Below the pieces are notes generated by a model, which saw nothing but the letters and a program-made list of their open reading frames with translations, searched no databases and had not been told where the DNA came from. A DNA stretch of 64,000 nucleotides from Bacteroidota bacterium (GTDB taxonomy: Bacteria > Bacteroidota > Bacteroidia > B-17B0 > Aurantibacillaceae): contig JANYEQ010000124.1 of the NCBI GenBank assembly GCA_025363015.1, forward strand, positions 29,638 through 93,637. The letters run 5' to 3'. Both the position numbers and the translations under genes were made by a program. Shown here piece by piece: positions 60,601 through 64,000 of this stretch (within the stretch, counting starts at the first letter, position 1; each line of letters starts with the position of its first letter).

Positions 60601-62523
60601 ATGGATAGACAAGACAATACCCATAAAACCATACATAATTTTGTAAGTGATATAAGACTTATTTATAAAAAAAATGAAACTACTTTTAATTCAGAGTGTT
60701 CTTCCTTAATTGAAAAATATTTCCAACAAACATCTTTTAAAAAGGAGATAACTGACTTTTTTTACAACCTAATACAAAATACATCGTTTATTAACGCTTT
60801 TACCGAGTATGGCATTAACAGCAACCGCGGTTTTCCTACCGAAGTAACAAGCCGTTTAAAAAATAAACTACTACCGCCAGTTTTTAAGGATACTGAATTG
60901 GGTAATTTTATTAAATATATTTTTTCAAGCCCTGACGATGTTGATTGGCTAACCAAAATAAATTTACAAAATTGGGAATACCTTTTTTCTGGAATTGATA
61001 AAACAAACCTTCATTTGAACGAAAAAAACGTTGCGCATCAACTTGCACGTTCTATTGTTATATTATCTAACGGACTTACCAATATTGGAATTGACCCTTA
61101 CCTTGTTAATAAACTTCCGCAAGAAGAAGCTTCCAATGAATGTTTTCTCAACTTAAACAGCCAGATAAATCTGTTTGTTAGTAAACACCAAAACGACAAT
61201 GATTTGTGTGTTGACACAGATGAGGTAAAACAATTATTAGCACACCTTAGTGATTGCGAGAAAACATTTACCTATTTGCGAAAAAATAAAGATATATCTG
61301 GTATAAGCCTGCATCTCACTTTTATTTTAGAGCGTGCACAACAACATATCACAAGGTTAAAACTACTGTTAAAAATATACATAAACGATGATTTAGAAAA
61401 TCAATTGCACCATGTGGTCGATTTAATGAAGGTTCTTGTAATAGCAGAGTTTGATAAGTATAGGATAATTAAATTTTTTAAGAGTAACGTCAACTTATTG
61501 GCATACCGAATTGTTAGCCACACCTCCGAAAAGGGCGAACATTATATTGGGTTTAATAAAACAGAAAATCGAAAGCTATTTATGTCTTCTATAGGCGGAG
61601 GAGCAATAGTGGTGTTTTTAGTTTTCATTAAAAATTTTATACATACCCTGCCAAATTTATCGCTATTCTCCGAAGGTTTGTTATATGGCATTAATTATTC
61701 GTGCGGCTTTATAGCAATGCACTTACTACATTTTACGTTGGCTACCAAACAACCTGCTATGACTGCCTCTTTTATAGCAGAAAGTATTGAAAATAAGGAT
61801 GAGAAAAAAAAGTTGTCGCTGGTATTAGCGCAAATAATACGCAGCCAGTTTACCTCATTATTAGGTAATTTAATAGTTGTATTACCTTTTTGTTTTTTAA
61901 TTGCATGGGCTATGAATAAATGGTTATTTATGCCTGTGTTTAAATATTCAGTAGTAGAAGCGCAATTAACTTCTAACCACCCTTTTTATAGCGGGGCGCT
62001 TATATTTGCTGCCATTGCAGGAGTTTATCTTTCCTTATCGGGGTTAATTACCGGTTATTACGATAACAAAGTAGTTTTTTCAGACATACCAAACCGAATA
62101 AAAAACCATCCACGGTTAAAGAAAAAAATGAACCCGAAACGATTAATAAAGTTCTCTTCTTTTATAGAAAAAAACACGGGTGCTATTATAGGCAATTTAT
62201 TTTTAGGAATGGTTTTAGGCTGTACCGGCTCGTTTAGCAAATTTATTGGGGTACCAATTGATATTAGGCATATTACCATATCTGCAGGTAATTTTGGCAT
62301 TGCCTTAGGAAGCGTTGAGTTTTACAACATGGGTTTAGTAGTAGCTGCTTTTATTGGTGTTATTTTGATAGGGCTAATTAATATTGCAGTAAGTTTCTTA
62401 CTTTCATTTTACATTGCTTGCCGGTCGCGTAATGTAAAGCACATTCAAACACTAATTATTTTAAAAGAGTTATTTAAAGATGTATTAAAAAACCCTTCAA
62501 TTATACTCCTCTCGGAAAAATAG
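60601..62523 (+). CDS. SpecificRecomb-family multi-pass membrane protein
   Basis: A 640-residue protein of the family named site-specific recombinase (Gcr/SpecificRecomb). The first half is helical and soluble (about 1-330), with EKTFTYLRKNKDISGISLHL and LTFILERAQQHITRLKLLL. The second half has about six or seven membrane helices (SSIGGGAIVVFLVFIKNFI, FIAMHLLHFTLATKQPAMTA, LLGNLIVVLPFCFLIAWAM, GALIFAAIAGVYLSLSGLI, the NLFLGMVLGCTG region, AAFIGVILIGLINIAVSFLL). There is no recombinase catalytic serine, tyrosine or DNA-binding motif, so the family name is misleading; an envelope role is more plausible. It is probably monocistronic. Confidence 0.88.
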   Translation: MDRQDNTHKTIHNFVSDIRLIYKKNETTFNSECSSLIEKYFQQTSFKKEITDFFYNLIQNTSFINAFTEYGINSNRGFPTEVTSRLKNKLLPPVFKDTELGNFIKYIFSSPDDVDWLTKINLQNWEYLFSGIDKTNLHLNEKNVAHQLARSIVILSNGLTNIGIDPYLVNKLPQEEASNECFLNLNSQINLFVSKHQNDNDLCVDTDEVKQLLAHLSDCEKTFTYLRKNKDISGISLHLTFILERAQQHITRLKLLLKIYINDDLENQLHHVVDLMKVLVIAEFDKYRIIKFFKSNVNLLAYRIVSHTSEKGEHYIGFNKTENRKLFMSSIGGGAIVVFLVFIKNFIHTLPNLSLFSEGLLYGINYSCGFIAMHLLHFTLATKQPAMTASFIAESIENKDEKKKLSLVLAQIIRSQFTSLLGNLIVVLPFCFLIAWAMNKWLFMPVFKYSVVEAQLTSNHPFYSGALIFAAIAGVYLSLSGLITGYYDNKVVFSDIPNRIKNHPRLKKKMNPKRLIKFSSFIEKNTGAIIGNLFLGMVLGCTGSFSKFIGVPIDIRHITISAGNFGIALGSVEFYNMGLVVAAFIGVILIGLINIAVSFLLSFYIACRSRNVKHIQTLIILKELFKDVLKNPSIILLSEK

Positions 62524-63071
62524 GTTTTTTTACAGTTAGGGGGGTAGAATAAAACCTATAAGATTGCCAAGTGCCTGTTTGAATATAAAGTCTTTAATTT
62601 TCTTTTTGGTGAAACGTGCTAAAAAAGTTGGTTCTGCTGTCTGCTTTATGAATTCATCTATACTATTTTCATCATTCCACAAAGCTTTTACTTTATAAAA
62701 AAGCGCTTTGTTATTTTCATTCTGATTTAACCATTTTGAAAATATTTCTTTTTATTCATTAGAATCTTCTTCGCCTAAATGTATTAAAAGCATTTTCCAT
62801 ATTTTCTGTTCCTGCATAAATAGCTGTTTTAATATTTTGTTTTAAACCCCATTAATAGCGAATAACGTTAAACTGTAACCAAATAACTAATTATCTGTAA
62901 TAGACTCTGTCATTTTACTATATAAGTGCGAATTATGTAACTAGTTTCTAAAACTCTGTAACAATAATATAGGTGAAGATCTGCTTCTTTGCCGAAGTAA
63001 TTAAATCATATCAAATGTAATAGGTGGATTTAGTTTCAAATTTTTAATACTAACCTTTAAAATATAATAGA
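62524..63071. other. Gap containing a gene remnant
   Basis: 548 bases between two plus-strand genes. It holds the FecR-like pseudogene on the minus strand (62536-62817); the remaining 250 bases before the glycine-zipper gene show no frame and presumably its promoter. Confidence 0.55.
62536..62817 (-). pseudogene. FecR-type anti-sigma factor remnant with in-frame stop
   Basis: The frame starting at 62817 reads MQEQKIWKMLLIHLGEEDS, then meets a TAA at codon 22 (62752-62754) where relatives usually have a glutamate, and continues KEIFSKWLNQNENNKALFYK, VKALWNDENSI and on to a stop at 62536. This is the N-terminal FecR pattern (a W..L..HL.GE..EE start and WL...EN...F..VKALW). The membrane helix and periplasmic FecR domain are gone, and no ECF sigma gene adjoins it. 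One base change explains the internal stop; the missing C-terminal part shows the gene is dead. Confidence 0.65.
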
Positions 63072-63527
63072 ATGAAAAAAATAATTTTACTTTTACCATT
63101 GTTGGCTATAGTAGCCTGTAGCGATTCTAAAAAAGTAGCCGAAGACGCTAAACAAACTGTCCTAGATTCTATTAACACAGCAAATTACGCAAGTCAGCTT
63201 CGTCAGAGAACCATTGATTCCATGAGTGCAGTTAATGATAAATCAAGGAATTCGCACATAAATAACGCTAAAAACTCAACTGCGCAGAATAATAATGGAG
63301 ATAATTCTTCTACTTCCACAGTTGAAAAGAAAAAAATGAACAATAAAACCAAGGGAGCTCTAATTGGTGCCGGCGCAGGAATTGTGGCAGGCGCTGTAAC
63401 CGGAGCAGCTGTAAGTAAGGATAAAACAAAAGGTGCTGTAGTTGGTGGAATTATAGGTGGTGCTGTTGGCACGGGAGTGGGTTATGGTGTAGGGTCGAAA
63501 GCAGACAACAAAGATTCAAAAAAATAA
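63072..63527 (+). CDS. Glycine-zipper lipoprotein
   Basis: A 151-residue outer-membrane-type lipoprotein: signal peptide II with lipobox AIVAC (cysteine at residue 16), then an Asn/Ser-rich linker (about 35-88) and a C-terminal glycine-zipper hairpin, GALIGAGAGIVAGAVTGAAV and GAVVGGIIGGAVGTGVGYGV, separated by SKDKTK. Such YMGG-like zippers insert into or associate with membranes and are common in stress lipoproteins. It is followed by a strong terminator and intergenic repeat copy R3, like the coiled-coil gene at 51763. Confidence 0.88.
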   Translation: MKKIILLLPLLAIVACSDSKKVAEDAKQTVLDSINTANYASQLRQRTIDSMSAVNDKSRNSHINNAKNSTAQNNNGDNSSTSTVEKKKMNNKTKGALIGAGAGIVAGAVTGAAVSKDKTKGAVVGGIIGGAVGTGVGYGVGSKADNKDSKK

Positions 63528-63546
63528 TCTAAATCTCTTATTAAGA

Positions 63547-63584
63547 AAAAACCCCTGATAAATAAGGTTTTATTAGGGGTTTTT
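63547..63584 (+). terminator. Rho-independent terminator of the glycine-zipper gene
   Basis: The stem AAAAACCCCT (63547-63556) pairs with AGGGGTTTTT (63575-63584), with a partly paired GATAAA/TTTTATT extension in the loop. It lies about 20 bases after the stop codon and is similar in sequence to the terminator at 52325. Confidence 0.9.
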
Positions 63585-63589
63585 CAGTA

Positions 63590-63672
63590 AGTACCTCCTT
63601 CCAGACCAAATATGAACGACATCCTTGAAGATACAAGGGACTTTTTCTATAATTTGGGATTTGTATGGACAC
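63590..63672. repeat. Terminator-linked intergenic repeat, copy R3
   Basis: Starts AAGTACCTCCTTCCAGACC, then AAATATGAACGACATCCTTG, AAGATACAAGGGA and ends AATTTGGGATTTGTATGG. It shares its first box with R1 and most of its length with R2. Outer AAAT/ATTT and inner CCTT/AAGG arms can pair. It follows the terminator by 5 bases. Confidence 0.65.
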
Positions 63673-63843
63673 TTAATAAAGGAAGACAAAGTTACTGACC
63701 GAGAAGATTCCTAACCCAAAAATACAGATTGACAATTTGCTAGGGGATTGAAAATTAATATTTGCCATTTAGACTTTTATTCATAAAAGAGCTACATTTG
63801 TTAATGCTGAATATGCGCTACAAACTATCGCCTATCTCGTTAA

Positions 63844-63885
63844 AACTACCATATAGGCGCTATTTATTAGGCCTATATGGTAGTT
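63844..63885. other. Perfect 15-bp hairpin
   Basis: AACTACCATATAGGC (63844-63858) and its exact reverse complement (63871-63885) enclose a 12-base loop whose CTA/TAG ends can also pair. On the minus strand it is followed by TTTTAAC, so it may be the terminator of a gene entering from the right edge. It could also be a recombination or RNA-processing site. The stretch 63673-63843 before it shows nothing I can identify. Confidence 0.6.
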
Positions 63886-63924
63886 GATGGCAAGCATATC
63901 GCAACACCCTGAGAATTGTAAGTT

Positions 63925-64000
63925 TCAATTTGTTGACATTTGCTTTTCACCCCAACTTCTCATTTGACTAATAAACGGAATTAACTCTTTTGCTGTATCA
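63925..64000 (-). CDS. Possible C-terminal end of a gene cut by the window edge
   Basis: On the minus strand one frame is open from the window edge for about 24 codons: DTAKELIPFISQMRSWGEKQ, then MSTN and a stop at 63925. The other two frames have early stops, and a strong hairpin lies 40 bases downstream in the same direction. No family can be assigned from so short a tail. Confidence 0.3.
   Translation of the reverse strand, partial: DTAKELIPFISQMRSWGEKQMSTN

Noticed and set aside
52370..63672. Repeats R1-R3 as integron attC sites or a CRISPR array
   Set aside because: There are no attC core sites or integrase, the copies are kilobases apart with genes between, and spacing is irregular.
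1..64000. tRNA, rRNA, intact insertion sequences, prophage and CRISPR arrays
   Set aside because: Looked for T-arm GGTTCGAATCC-type sequences, transposase reading frames and regularly spaced repeats by eye; none was found. A dedicated tRNA or RNA-family search would be decisive.

Overview
The window is a low-GC chromosomal segment of a member of the Bacteroidota. The evidence is a PorP/SprF protein of the type IX secretion system (T9SS), C-terminal T9SS sorting domains of both types (gliding-motility type B at 4053-7643, Por-secretion-tail type A at 54878-55927), Bacteroidota-style promoter boxes (TAnnTTTG), scarce Shine-Dalgarno sequences, and sensors built from propeller or TPR domains with SpoIIE phosphatase output. 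A DUF3494 ice-binding protein and three photolyase/cryptochrome-family genes suggest a cold, sunlit habitat, probably surface water or ice; this is inference. I recognise no tRNA, rRNA, CRISPR array, intact transposase or prophage.

Layout. 0-10 kb: two exported proteins (LolA-like, sortilin-like propeller), a 1196-residue T9SS adhesin with its PorP/SprF partner, holB and a MazG-like gene. 10.6-15 kb (minus): pyrB, DinB-like, DUF420, accD, class I aldolase. 15-20 kb (minus): a compact signalling operon of propeller-SpoIIE phosphatase, lipoprotein, SiaB-like kinase and SiaC-like target. 20-26 kb (plus): glycosyltransferase, YfcE-like phosphodiesterase, alaS, proC, enoyl-CoA hydratase. 26-34 kb (minus): an eight-gene near-gapless run, from two TPR sensors that stop just before their SpoIIE domain, through acs, ogt, a thioredoxin-like gene and hemB, to a second SiaB/SiaC pair. 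34-38 kb: OmpA-like lipoprotein, mscL, DUF4834, MltD-like transglycosylase, peroxiredoxin. 38.6-47 kb: a light/photorepair island with photolyase, an orphan signal-peptide ORF, DUF2071, DUF2256, FeS photolyase-like and cry-DASH in one operon, and SRPBCC, DUF2805, degenerate SDR and flavin reductase in another. A 35-bp element occurs upstream of both operons. Between them lie a truncated ABC ATPase and a headless YceI gene. 47-64 kb is a looser accessory region: dienelactone hydrolase, Ycf48-like protein, an AraC regulator, a TPR-SpoIIE protein, the ice-binding protein, a VOC/SRPBCC/DoxX operon facing a GlxA-type regulator, a SpecificRecomb-family membrane protein, a broken FecR fragment, a glycine-zipper lipoprotein, and three copies of a terminator-linked intergenic repeat.

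The most interesting theme is partner-switch-like phosphosignalling. SiaA-, SiaB- and SiaC-like parts occur in two separate operons, but no diguanylate cyclase (the output in Pseudomonas) is visible in this window, and in the second operon the expected phosphatase is replaced by two TPR sensors that keep the pre-SpoIIE linker and lack the catalytic domain. The second theme is a light-response regulon joined by a shared operator-like element.
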